Assembly: GCA_900074885.1 (NCBI GenBank)
Contig: FJUW01000017.1
Location: 379,933-443,932 of the forward strand
Length of the DNA stretch: 64,000 nucleotides
Direction: 5' to 3'
Origin: Rhynchosporium graminicola
Lineage: Eukaryota; Ascomycota; Leotiomycetes; Helotiales; Ploettnerulaceae
Shown here: piece after piece, positions 1 through 9,538 of the stretch
Layout of the letters: every line of letters begins with the position of its first letter
How positions within the stretch are numbered: position 1 is the first letter of the stretch
Position numbers and translations under genes: made by a program
The notes under the pieces: generated by a model
Databases searched by the model: none
The model's input: only the letters and a program-made list of their open reading frames with translations
What the model was told of the DNA's origin: nothing

Positions 1-795
1 AATCCTGGAATATCTGGCAAGTCGTATCGGTCTTTCGTGTTATCAGCTTCGGTGTTCAGTCTGAATTTCAGGAAGACCTTTCCTTGACTTCTCCGGTCAT
101 TCGAATCTAGCTCCATCGACTTACAGGATAGAATCGACCATCTGTATCATCGTAAATTTCACAGACCTCGTCAGTAGTGGACAAAGTTCTACCACTACGT
201 AACCGCGCAGCATGTGTCCGCTATTAGCAGTTGCCATGAGGTCGGCAGAGCTGGACTGGTGAGTGGTGAATATCGCGTGTCCAGAAACCGCCATCACCAG
301 GTCTCTGAAGAGTATAAAATGTCTCGAGAGCATAATTACAAGCTCAGCTGACGACTGTGTAAAGTAGAGGAGTTGGAATGCACATGATCGATGCCGATTC
401 TTGAATGACTTGCTCAACTGCTTAATAGGACTCATCGTTGGCAGGTTGGAGCTACATATCTGGCCATAGATTCTAGAAGTACTCGATGTCTTCGTGGGTC
501 TGAACATTCCACTTTTAAACTTGGCTAGTAGGAGTATTTACGCCAGTAGGATAGACTGAATCTCGAGCAAGAAATCTAGAATTCACGAATTCGTCGATGC
601 GGCAATTACACTAGAACAGAATGCACCTTGATAAAACAAGGCTTTTGAGGCGTAGTAATTCCACTTTCGAGCTTCCGGAACGTTCAAAAGAAGAGCTGCC
701 GAGAGAACGTGAAATAAAGTATCGATAGGAGACGGGCCGATAATGTACGCGCCTCTTTGTCCTTGTCATATGCTCAGCATTGATACTCGGCAATT
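1..795. other. Intergenic, no gene seen
   Basis: I see no convincing gene. The longest open frame (minus strand, 121-507) has no recognisable domain and an unnatural composition for a protein. The block ends at the left terminal inverted repeat of the DNA transposon. Confidence 0.5.
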
Positions 796-838
796 AGAGG
801 GTTTTCGCAGTCAAAAACACTTTCGAAAATACAGTTTT
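796..838 (+). repeat. Left terminal inverted repeat of the Harbinger-like element
   Basis: The first 14 bases match the reverse complement of the right end exactly. The match then continues with about one indel and a few mismatches through a shared AACACTTT core and an AAAA-ACAGTTT block. Confidence 0.75.
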
Positions 839-1116
839 CCTGGCCGTGCACAGCAGAAACGGGTTTAGTCGTAGGGCAACCAAATTTCCACTAAAGTTCA
901 ACCTATTCCGTTTGTAGTAGTCATGTCCGGACTAACAGAGGAAAACTGTTCACTGTGAACAGAAAACTGTCTGCTATAGAAAGTTTTTGAAGTCGTATAG
1001 ATTAGGCTTAGCGTGCTTCTATTTTAATATCAGCTGGAGTGTTACGGAGGCTGGAGATACTATATGTACCTCAAATCGACGTTATAGACTATAATTAGCT
1101 TCAGTTATATGCTTAG

Positions 1117-2115
1117 TAAAGCTTCAGAATCAGCAACTATAATCTGCTGAATACTCTAACTCTAGCTCCCGAAGCACGACTACCCGTAACTCCTATACCT
1201 CCTATACCTCGTTATAGCTCTCTAGTATAGTCCGATCAAGCTCTATCACCTTCTCTTGCGCTTATTATAGATAATATGCCTCTGCAGAGTACAGAAGAAG
1301 TACTATCGGAAATACTAACGTCTGATATACCTATAAAGCCGACTGCGAAGTTATAGAAAGAAGAGGAGAACCGAACGCTACTCTTACGTATATATATTGA
1401 GAAGGAGGAGTCTTTTGGAAAGGTTGCGAATAAGGTGTTCTAGAACGCAGTATCGAAGGCGTTTAAAAACCTATATAGAGGTATTGAATATAAGACTCTC
1501 GGTCGTGTTATAAAAGGCTGGGTTTCTTCACGAGCAGATTAGCTTCAAGTTGAGAAGACTAGAGAGCAAGATAGAGCTCCGACTTCGTATAAGCATGCGA
1601 TTGATCAATAGATAGCTATAATTCAAGCTGTAGAGTCGAAGAAGGAAGATAATAAGAAGGCAGCTAGTCGAGCAGAAGCTGATAGTAAGAATACTAGATA
1701 GTGGAGAGATAATCAGTTCTTATTAGCTTTAAGGAAGAGGAGAGCGGGGAAGGAAAGGAGAGCTGAAGACCTTGATTCTAGTGATAAGAGCGACCCTTTT
1801 GATAGCGCCGGTAAGACTGATAGCGATAGACTAGTCTTACGTTCAGTATCTATAGTATCTATCGTATTATCTAGTCGCTTAGCAGGACCTCGGAAACAGG
1901 TGAGAATAAATAGCCCTAAAGAGAAAGATAGTATTACTAGTGATAAGGCAGATGAGCTAGATCGGTTGCTTATATCGCATATCGGGCGCTTGGCAGACTC
2001 AGTAGCTACTACTCCAGCTCTAGTTGATACGTCTCTTCGTATAGATATTAATACTCTCTCTATAAAGGTAGATAGAATTAGTAGGAGTATTAAGAGGTTA
2101 CTAGCGTTAATATAG
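1117..2115 (+). pseudogene. Decayed accessory gene of the DNA transposon
   Basis: One reading frame runs from about 1117 to the stop at 2113-2115, broken by six in-frame TAG codons (1228, 1354, 1441, 1540, 1609, 1699). At least some look like former tryptophan codons (TGG to TAG), the expected product of RIP; one intact TGG directly follows the TAG at 1699. The translated frame is hydrophilic and rich in Lys, Glu, Arg and Ser, with a basic stretch near 1740-1770 and a helical, Arg/Lys-rich C-terminus. I do not recognise the family by name. Its position beside a Harbinger-like transposase suggests the DNA-binding partner protein (Myb/SANT-like in known Harbingers), but this is inference. No intact start codon is evident. 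Confidence 0.65.
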
Positions 2116-2496
2116 GAAAGTTATAATAGAGGCTTCGGCACGGAATAACCTTATAATATACCCTTAACTTTATAACTAATATTCTTTGACTGCTCTTCTA
2201 ATTATATAAATACTCTTTAATACTTAATAGCTTAATACTAAATCGATTACGAGGGTTACGCAGATATATTATGCAATTCTCAAGTAGTATAGCAACTGTA
2301 AAGTGAGCTACTACTGGCTGTTTTCTAGTATTGTAACGGGGTTGAGGTTAAGCTCTCACCAACTACGCCATCTGGACCAAAAGATCACAATATACTGCGC
2401 AAGCAGTATACGCTTAACACCGTACATATACAATCGACTACCACGTGACCATTACAAGTATTCAGCGCCTTGGAGAATGCTATATATGTCTAATTC

Positions 2497-2698
2497 TGTG
2501 ACGGCGCATAGTATACTTGGCAGATACGGGCCAGTATCGGTGCCTTAGGCATACCCTCCTTATATATATAGAAGGTGCAGACTCCTTCAGAGCTCTGCAT
2601 CTTTCTGTTTCCTTCGTACCAGACCATATAAGATCGCTCTTAGCCTCCCTACTTGTTTATTCTTACTTGTATACCGCCTTAAGTCTTATGTCGTTACA
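2497..2698 (+). repeat. 5' long terminal repeat (202 bp)
   Basis: Same length as the right copy and differs from it at seven sites. Six are transitions, all TpG/TpA pairs; at five of these this copy carries TpA. Confidence 0.85.
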
Positions 2699-3535
2699 TT
2701 AAACAGAAAGATCAAGACTGCCGGGGATAGCATTAAATAATATCTCACCCAGAAAACTCGATTCGGACGTACGACTTCGACTATTAGGGAGCTCTTCGCT
2801 GAGTTATCTCTACTTACCTTGGATTTTTGTACTTCGGAATCATACGGAAACAGTCAGTACTATCAATTACGAATTCGATAGTTAGGTTTTCAAAAGAGCC
2901 GAGATTCCAGAGATCTCTCGGACAGCTGGGAATTTGAACGTAATTCAGCCTCAGAAGCACTAGTATTACTGCGAAGTCACTCTCGGATACTTCGAAACTC
3001 GTTCCTTCGTGCGTACGAAGTAAAACAGCGGACGAATTTTAGGTGGAAACTTCCCTATAGGCCCTAATATTTATTATCCCCTCACCCGACTTCAACCTTC
3101 CGAAAGCAGCTCTAATAGCGAAAAACCTTACTTTTAGGCTAGGACGAAGTAGCTTATTACCCTGGCGGAAATTACCGGAATCCGACTCGTAACCCCCGTA
3201 CCCCGGTATAATTTATCCCCCTCGGCAGAATCGACCTCCCTCTACTAGAACCTTTGATTCAACACTTTCCATATCTACTCAATAAAGATATCTGACTCTC
3301 CTTGATCTTTTGGCTTCTTTGGAATTCGATTTGGACCTTCGTTTCTTTCGCAACCTTCAAGTGTTTCAATCACTCGCTTAGCCTCGCTTGTTCAGCAAAA
3401 CTCAGTGTCTACGGTTTCGGTTTGATGGAAATTTGGAAGGTTGTCTTGATATTTGACTGCGTTTTGTACTTACTTTGTTTCCTTTGTTCGATTCTTCAAG
3501 GCTCGAGGGCGAGCCTTTGTCTTGGAAGGGGGTAA

Positions 3536-3737
3536 TGTGACGGCGCATGGTATACTTGGCAGATACGGGCCAGTATCGGTGCCTTAGGCATACCCTCCTT
3601 GTATATATAGAAGGTGCAGACTCCTTCAGAGCTCTGCATCTTTCTGTTTCCTTCGTACCAGACAATATAAGATCGCTCTTAGCCTCCCTACTTATTTATT
3701 CTTGCTTGTATACCGCCTTGAGTCTTGTGTCGTTACA
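3536..3737 (+). repeat. 3' long terminal repeat (202 bp)
   Basis: Right copy of the LTR pair, about 96.5 percent identical to 2497-2698. At one of the six TpG/TpA differences this copy is the mutated one; the seventh difference is a C/A transversion. Confidence 0.85.
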
Positions 3738-4804
3738 AATTCTGCTGTATCTTCCTAAACCCTTGCTCTACTGCGATTCTTACTGACGATAACCTCTTAT
3801 TAAAGCTCTTCTCTTTCTGCGAAAGCGCGCGACAGCTATGCGGATGTTGGTACGGATAGGTAATACTATAAGTACTGCTATACGCTGGATCTCTGTATAT
3901 ATAGTATATCTCTCGACCTTCAAATAGCTCCTGGAGCTTCTCCTGATAACCTGACTTCTTCCATATACTCTAATCGTTCTTAGCTCTATGGAAAGGGCCT
4001 GTCAAAGATAATACTATCTTATCCGGGGTTACAATCGCCTGCTAATTCAGTCTATGAGCGCGTTTATGTCTAGAGTATATAGATCGCTATATAACTTGAT
4101 CTCTAGGTCTACAATAGCCTTTGAAGGTACTATCTACGAAGCCCTATACTCCTTGAATATTATTAATACCTTTAATAGCTCTTATATACCTGCGGATTCT
4201 TAAATATCGGTGGAGATTCTTATACTAGCGAAGGTAATCTGCGAAATACAGGCTAAGGAAGCGTATAGTATTATTGAAAATTAAGCTTAGCTAAGCTATA
4301 GATCTGCTAAAGGTATCTGCGTGCTGGTACTATCTGCTAGGGAAGGCTAGTCGGGAGCATATAATACATAAGCTAACGATAGGTTCGCAGGTATACCGAT
4401 TTCGGAAGTCGATAAGATTAAGACGGAAGAGAGCATAAAGCTGATATAACTCAGGAGTAGAGAATCGGAAGGTTATGAGGACTTTTCTCTCGGGCTACGA
4501 ATCCAGATTAAACGTATGGCGATTATACTCGTACGGAACTCGATATCTTGGTGCTATAGCTTGCTGCTACTGTAAAAACCTCCTCCGACGACGTCTCCTT
4601 CTGCGAATCCATATAGCTAAAGTAATAGCTAGAATCGTCTCTTTCTCTATAGTCGTTATAGTCAAATTCTAGCAATAGCATAAGATTCTGATATCACGGA
4701 AATTGAGCTATTTGTTATGCTTTACGGCTAGTAAGGAACCCCAGTCTACTACCTGCAAAATCTGGTATAGTCTCCCTTACGCTAATTTAGTATTATAAGG
4801 TTCA

Positions 4805-4848
4805 GAAACTGTCTTTTCCAAAGTGTTCTCCAGGTGCGAAAACCCTCT
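4805..4848 (-). repeat. Right terminal inverted repeat of the Harbinger-like element
   Basis: Reverse-complement partner of the repeat at 796. The terminal bases TGCGAAAACCCTCT are followed by ATT, matching the ATT that precedes the left repeat. Confidence 0.75.
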
Positions 4849-6885
4849 ATTAATCAACCTAGATAAGTAAAGCTACTATCGTGGCATAAGGTTCCCGAAG
4901 GAGGGTTAAATGTAAATAAAGTAAGGTAATTAAACTCAAATCAGCCTTGATGATTCACGACAAACCTCGGTACGTGCGGTACGGCGGTATGTTCGTAGCC
5001 AATGATCAGACTACTTACTTGCAGATTCAAGAAGTCTTACATTGTACAAGGGTGCAGTAATCTATGGTCAGCCCATATTTTCTTTTTACTCCGGAAAGGT
5101 GAGAAATATTACATGGCGAAAGTCTTTACAGACCAGGGAACCTGAAATATAGTCAGACAGGTCAATGAATACGTAATATTGTAAATTTTAATATTTATAG
5201 ACTTATGAATTACTGTAATTATACTTTCCTGAAGGAAGGAAGGACGTGAAAATCCCAGATCGGAACAAATTAGATAAAAGAGGATACTATCTGCATATAC
5301 ATATTTTCAATAGAAGTCAACTTCCTTTACCTGCCGGAATATCATTTAGTTCTCGGAAACCTATCATGTGAAAGAACGAGTCTGCCTGATCAGGTTAGTC
5401 TGATTCTTCTGACTATGAGGCCTCTAGAAAGACGATTATGGAGTAATCATACAGTTGTAATTTTCCTTCCTTGTAGAATGACAAAGCAAATCACACGAAT
5501 CCCGACTGTAGATGAGTTCATGCGGTAGCTCTTACTAGAATTATACCGATAAATCCCTGCGGCGTTGGTAGGGAATAGTGGAGTAATGCGATATGCAAAC
5601 TGTAAGTCATACGTCCGTCCAGCCGCCATAACTTTCGTAACCACGCGTACGGAGTAATGGAATGTACTTGGTACTACACTAGTTTTCTACTAAGTATATT
5701 CTACCGTCAAACTTTAAGCTTCCTGCTCCATCTTTAGTCTCAAGCAAAGAATGCCTTCCTCTGGCATAATTAATCTACTCCCAGCTAAGTGAGTAATAGA
5801 TCAAAGAACATGTGACTGACTGGTTTCCAGTAATCAGCTGCGTCTCCACTTTCGATAATACTCCGTAAAAACGCAGGGAAGAAAGAGTTGTATTCCCCGC
5901 TGTGAAACATAAATTACAAAGAAAGGATAAAATCTTCTGTTTGCCTGCGGACTAAGTACGCACCTAAACGAGCTCTGATAAATGCCAAGCACATTATATC
6001 GCGGAAGGCGATAAGGACAGCGATTGGAAATCAGAGACATCAGAACAATTAATTTACGTTGTAATCAGGACTTGGGAACGAGGTACAAAATACAGTTGCG
6101 AGAGATGATCAGGCATGTCATACCGTATTAATTGTTCTATGCAAGACGGTTGCTAGCACTATAGAGCCATTTTCTCACCAATCAGGGAGTCAAGCTGCCT
6201 CGCTCCGAAAGATTAAGTTTATCAGCTAAGATCGCAACGCTAATCAGATTTGAATTGTTCGAGGTAAATTGAGTATCGAAAACATGAAGAGAAGAGACAA
6301 AGGCTACAGTACAATATAGATCAATAGGCCCGTATTTCCATTGTGTCGATAGTAACTTGTTGTGGGAAGTTCTTCCTTATTGAGGCATTCAGGAAGGATG
6401 CGGTGGTAAACTGCTCGCTGCAATCGTTTCGAGAGGTTCAACACGTTTGAGAGGAATCGAGACCTGTTAACAGATCGATAGTCGATCATTAGACTAACCT
6501 AAATTAAGGGGCAGAGCGCTGAGTTCGCTTTCCCAGAACTAGCACCTGGTAGCATACAACTCTCCATGATACAAGTATGTTGTAAGGTTCTGCCCTATAT
6601 TGTATCGAACGAGGAAAGAACCTGAAGCTGTATACGTGCCAGGGCCAGGGGAGTACGTTAGATCTTAACGTAAATATTTGACGTGGGCCTAATTGGCGAC
6701 GATGTCAAGGTCAGCATATCGTTTTGCCTACTCCGAAAGCTCAATCTTATGAGCGCTAACTTTAATTTACACTTCGACATGGATCTTCAGTGTTTCTAGG
6801 GAACTCCTCATCTATCACGAATGACATATAACAGAGCCTTTTCCTGAATCGGCATTGATGCGTACTTTCAACTATCTAAGACAAC
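4849..6885. other. AT-rich intergenic block, no gene seen
   Basis: Only short frames occur on the minus strand (5447-5644, 5834-6040, 6304-6489) and none shows a recognisable domain. The last few hundred bases are the promoter side of the alpha-glucuronidase gene. A TATA-like CATATAAC lies near 6826, about 60 bp before its start. Confidence 0.5.
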
Positions 6886-9456
6886 ATGGTTCGGGTGTTG
6901 TTTACTTTGATCGCGTTTCTTAGCTTAGGTGCAGCCGAAAATGGGTTGGATGGCTGGCTAAGATATGCTCCATTACCGGACGCAACAAATCATCTTCACG
7001 CCGTACCAGCAAGCATCATCGCACTCAACAGTACCAAAATAAGTCCAATCTACACAGCCGGCGTAGAGCTTCAGAATGGGATTAAAGGCATTCTGGGTAA
7101 GGAACTCAATGTCTCTTCCACGGGTTCACAAGCTGGATCAGCCATCGTCGTGGGAACACTTGACGCGTACATCAAAGCCTACGGACAACCGCAAGGTGTT
7201 CCCGAACTCGAGGAGGACGGATTTTGGCTCAACGCGAGAGGCAATACGGTCGAGATTCTAGGCCAAAACGAGCGTGGTGCACTTTACGGAGCCTTTGAGT
7301 ATCTCTCCTCCATCGCTCAGGGCAAATTCGAGCCCGTCACTTATGCCACAGCGCCGAATGCACCTATCCGATGGGTGAACCAGTGGGACAACCTTATTCA
7401 ATTTGGAAATATGCAAAGTATAGAGCATGGCTATGGTGGTCCATCCATTTTTTTCAAGGATGGTGCTGTCGTCCAAGATACGACTCGAGCCGCTCAATAT
7501 GCTCGTCTTCTCGCTTCCATTCGCGTCAATGCCGTTATTGTAACCAATGTCAATTCGGACCCAAGAATTTTCAAGCCTCACTACATGGAAGGGTTGGGCA
7601 GAATCGCAGACGCTTTCCGTCCCTACGGAGTTCAGTTGGGCATCTCTGTCAATTTTGGTGCTCCTAAATTTTATAATATCACGACTTCTGATCCTTTCGA
7701 TCCTACTGTGATTTCGTGGTGGACCAACATCACAAACCAGATGTACGAGCGAATTCCTGACTTCGCTGGATATTGTGTCAAAGCCAGCTCCGAAGGTCAA
7801 CCTGGCCCACTGGAATATGGCCGTACGCTCGCCGATGGAGCGAACCTATTTGCAAAAGCTCTTCAACCTCATGGGGGAGTCGTGTTATTTCGAGCTTTTG
7901 TTTACAACCAACTCAACGAATCGAACTGGAAAGCAGACCGAGCCAAAGCAAGTGTTGACCACTTCAAAGACCTAGACGGTAAATTTGACGAAAATGTCGT
8001 CATTCAGATCAAATATGGCCCCATAGACTTCCAAGTCCGAGAACCTGTTCACCCCCTTTTTGCACATTTGAAAAAGACTGGTACTGCTATTGAGTATCAA
8101 GTTGCTCAGGAGTATTTGGGACAGCAACTTCACCTGGTCTACCTTGCACCTCTTTGGAAGACTATTCTGGATTTCGATCTGAGAGTTGATGGACAAAAGT
8201 CCCTTGTTAGAGATATTATCTCTGGGAAGCGCTTCAATCGACCGTTGACAGGATCAGCTGCAGTCGTAAATGTTGGTTCAAATACGACTTGGGTCGGTAG
8301 CCACTTGGCTATGTCCAACTTATATGCCTACGGCCGCTTGGCTTGGGATCCAACGCTGGATGCGCAGGCAATTCTCGAAGACTGGACCCGTCTCACTTTC
8401 GGAGCCGATCCCCAGGTGCTTAGCGCTATCACAAATATGTCTATGGCATCATGGCCAGCATACGAGAACTACACCGGAAATCTAGGCATACAGACCCTCG
8501 CCGACATCACATACACCCATTATGGACCAAAGCCAGCATCTCTAGATAACAACGGCTGGGGCCAATGGACCCGGGCCGATAGAACATCGATTGGAATGGA
8601 TCGAACAGTCTCCAACGGCACCGGATTCTCCGGACAATACCCACCAGAAGTAGCGGCCATATATGAGAGCCTCGAGACAACTCCTGACAATTTTTTGCTA
8701 TGGGCCCATCATGTTAAGTACGATTACCGTCTTCGTTCCGGCGAGACTGTCATCCAGCACTTCTACAATGCTCACTACAACGGAGCAGCAACCGCACAAA
8801 CATTTGTCCCTTTGTGGGAATCCCTCAAAGATAAAATAGACAGTGAGCGATACGAAGAAGTGCTTTTCCGACTGAAGTACCAAGCTGGTCATTCGCTCGT
8901 CTGGAGAGACGCTATCAACAACTTCTATTACAATCTCTCCGGAATCCCCGACGAGGCAAAACGTGTTGGCAATCATCCATATCGTATCGAAGCCGAAGAC
9001 ATGACTCTCACGGGCTACAAAATTGTGGCAGTCAATCCCTTTGAATCAGCATCGAAGTCCAAAGCTGTGGTCATAGCAGCCAATACTGAGTCTTCCAATA
9101 CTCCAGGTTCCAATTCTGTGAAATATGTACCTACGAGTGCGACAGCAACCGCGATTATCAACTTCCCTTCGGGCGTTTATGATGTCGCTTTCAATTACTT
9201 TGACTTGGCCACTGGAAGAGCTCAGTATGAGCTGTATGTTGGTAAGACATTGGTCGGCAAATGGATTGCAAACAATGAAGACATTTTTTGGCATGAGCCT
9301 TTCGAAAGAATTGATGGGCATTCAGCGACTCGGAAGACGTTTCCTGGGATCCGGGTCCAGCAAGGGGATGAGCTTAAGGTGGTTGGTGTGTCAGATCGAG
9401 CAGAGTTTGCACCGTTTGATTATGTATCTTTTCTCCCGCAAGGGGTCGTGGACTGA
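6886..9456 (+). CDS. aguA: Alpha-glucuronidase, glycoside hydrolase family 67, secreted
   Basis: Encodes 856 residues in one exon, close to the usual 840 of fungal GH67 enzymes. Known: GH67 removes (4-O-methyl-)glucuronic acid from the non-reducing end of xylo-oligosaccharides, completing glucuronoxylan breakdown. Seen: a hydrophobic signal peptide (about 1-17), the N-terminal alpha/beta domain (to about 150), the catalytic barrel with the acid Glu303 in ASSEGQPGP, Asp381 in KYGPIDFQ and Glu409 in VAQEY, then the helical C-terminal domain. The 303-381-409 spacing (78 and 28) is nearly that of the bacterial enzymes (79 and 28). Several NxS/T glycosylation sites fit secretion. The ATG at 6886 directly starts the signal peptide. 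Its stop lies 82 bp from the convergent transporter gene. Confidence 0.95.
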   Translation: MVRVLFTLIAFLSLGAAENGLDGWLRYAPLPDATNHLHAVPASIIALNSTKISPIYTAGVELQNGIKGILGKELNVSSTGSQAGSAIVVGTLDAYIKAYGQPQGVPELEEDGFWLNARGNTVEILGQNERGALYGAFEYLSSIAQGKFEPVTYATAPNAPIRWVNQWDNLIQFGNMQSIEHGYGGPSIFFKDGAVVQDTTRAAQYARLLASIRVNAVIVTNVNSDPRIFKPHYMEGLGRIADAFRPYGVQLGISVNFGAPKFYNITTSDPFDPTVISWWTNITNQMYERIPDFAGYCVKASSEGQPGPLEYGRTLADGANLFAKALQPHGGVVLFRAFVYNQLNESNWKADRAKASVDHFKDLDGKFDENVVIQIKYGPIDFQVREPVHPLFAHLKKTGTAIEYQVAQEYLGQQLHLVYLAPLWKTILDFDLRVDGQKSLVRDIISGKRFNRPLTGSAAVVNVGSNTTWVGSHLAMSNLYAYGRLAWDPTLDAQAILEDWTRLTFGADPQVLSAITNMSMASWPAYENYTGNLGIQTLADITYTHYGPKPASLDNNGWGQWTRADRTSIGMDRTVSNGTGFSGQYPPEVAAIYESLETTPDNFLLWAHHVKYDYRLRSGETVIQHFYNAHYNGAATAQTFVPLWESLKDKIDSERYEEVLFRLKYQAGHSLVWRDAINNFYYNLSGIPDEAKRVGNHPYRIEAEDMTLTGYKIVAVNPFESASKSKAVVIAANTESSNTPGSNSVKYVPTSATATAIINFPSGVYDVAFNYFDLATGRAQYELYVGKTLVGKWIANNEDIFWHEPFERIDGHSATRKTFPGIRVQQGDELKVVGVSDRAEFAPFDYVSFLPQGVVD

Positions 9457-9538
9457 GGCCGAGAGACTTATGCTATGATCTCTTGTATGTAATTGTTTAA
9501 TTTCATAATTAAAACAGTGTCTATCTGGTACGAGTCTG

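Larger units (their letters stand above)
2497..3737 (+). mobile_element. Non-autonomous LTR retroelement (TRIM/LARD-like), nested
   Basis: Two 202-bp direct repeats, each starting TGTGACGG and ending GTTACA, flank an 837-bp interior without coding capacity. A perfect 5-bp target duplication AATTC sits at 2492-2496 and 3738-3742. A polypurine tract GGAAGGGGG (3524-3532) lies three bases before the right repeat, as expected for plus-strand priming. Ends and polypurine tract resemble fungal Ty3/gypsy elements. No gag, reverse transcriptase or integrase frame exists, so movement would have depended on another element. Inserted into the transposase gene of the older DNA transposon. Confidence 0.85.
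2325..4640 (-). pseudogene. Decayed PIF/Harbinger-like transposase, split by LTR insertion
   Basis: Reading the minus strand from about 4640 leftwards gives one long frame that stops at the LTR element (3737) and resumes beyond it (2496 down to about 2325). Motifs typical of the DDE_Tnp_4/Harbinger family appear in order: an Arg-rich start with a PYEYNRHTF-like stretch, a PELYQLYALFRL helix, GFVDSTFKGYCRP (first catalytic Asp), SGHK-like SRHKRAH, GPF, RDPAYS (second Asp region) and VEQGF (catalytic Glu). At least ten in-frame TAG codons lie where relatives have Trp, for example in GV-stop-GF, LN-stop-QA and ND-stop. The homology continues across the nested insertion (QQN-stop-TYIAFSKAL), which shows the gene was whole before the insertion. 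Non-functional. Confidence 0.75.
796..4848. mobile_element. RIP-degraded PIF/Harbinger-like DNA transposon
   Basis: Seen: imperfect inverted repeats of about 45 bp bound the element. The left end reads AGAGGGTTTTCGCA and the right end is its reverse complement. The bases ATT flank both ends (793-795 and 4849-4851); read one base further in, the duplicated target would be TA, so the ends are certain only to within a base or two. Inside lie two converging decayed genes: a plus-strand frame (1117-2115) and a minus-strand transposase with Harbinger-type motifs. Known: PIF/Harbinger elements usually carry a DDE transposase plus a separate DNA-binding accessory gene and make 3-bp AT-rich duplications. 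Inferred: an inactive, ancient autonomous element. A younger LTR element has inserted at 2497-3737. Confidence 0.8.

Noticed and set aside
121..507. 128-codon minus-strand ATG frame at the left edge
   Set aside because: No recognisable domain, no splice partners, and composition unlike a protein.
3302..3535. Hydrophobic 77-codon frame inside the LTR element
   Set aside because: Lies in the non-coding interior next to the polypurine tract and begins with a non-ATG codon; no retroviral-type motif.
7258..7800. 180-codon minus-strand frame inside the alpha-glucuronidase gene
   Set aside because: Complete overlap with a strong GH67 gene and no domain; a codon-usage shadow.
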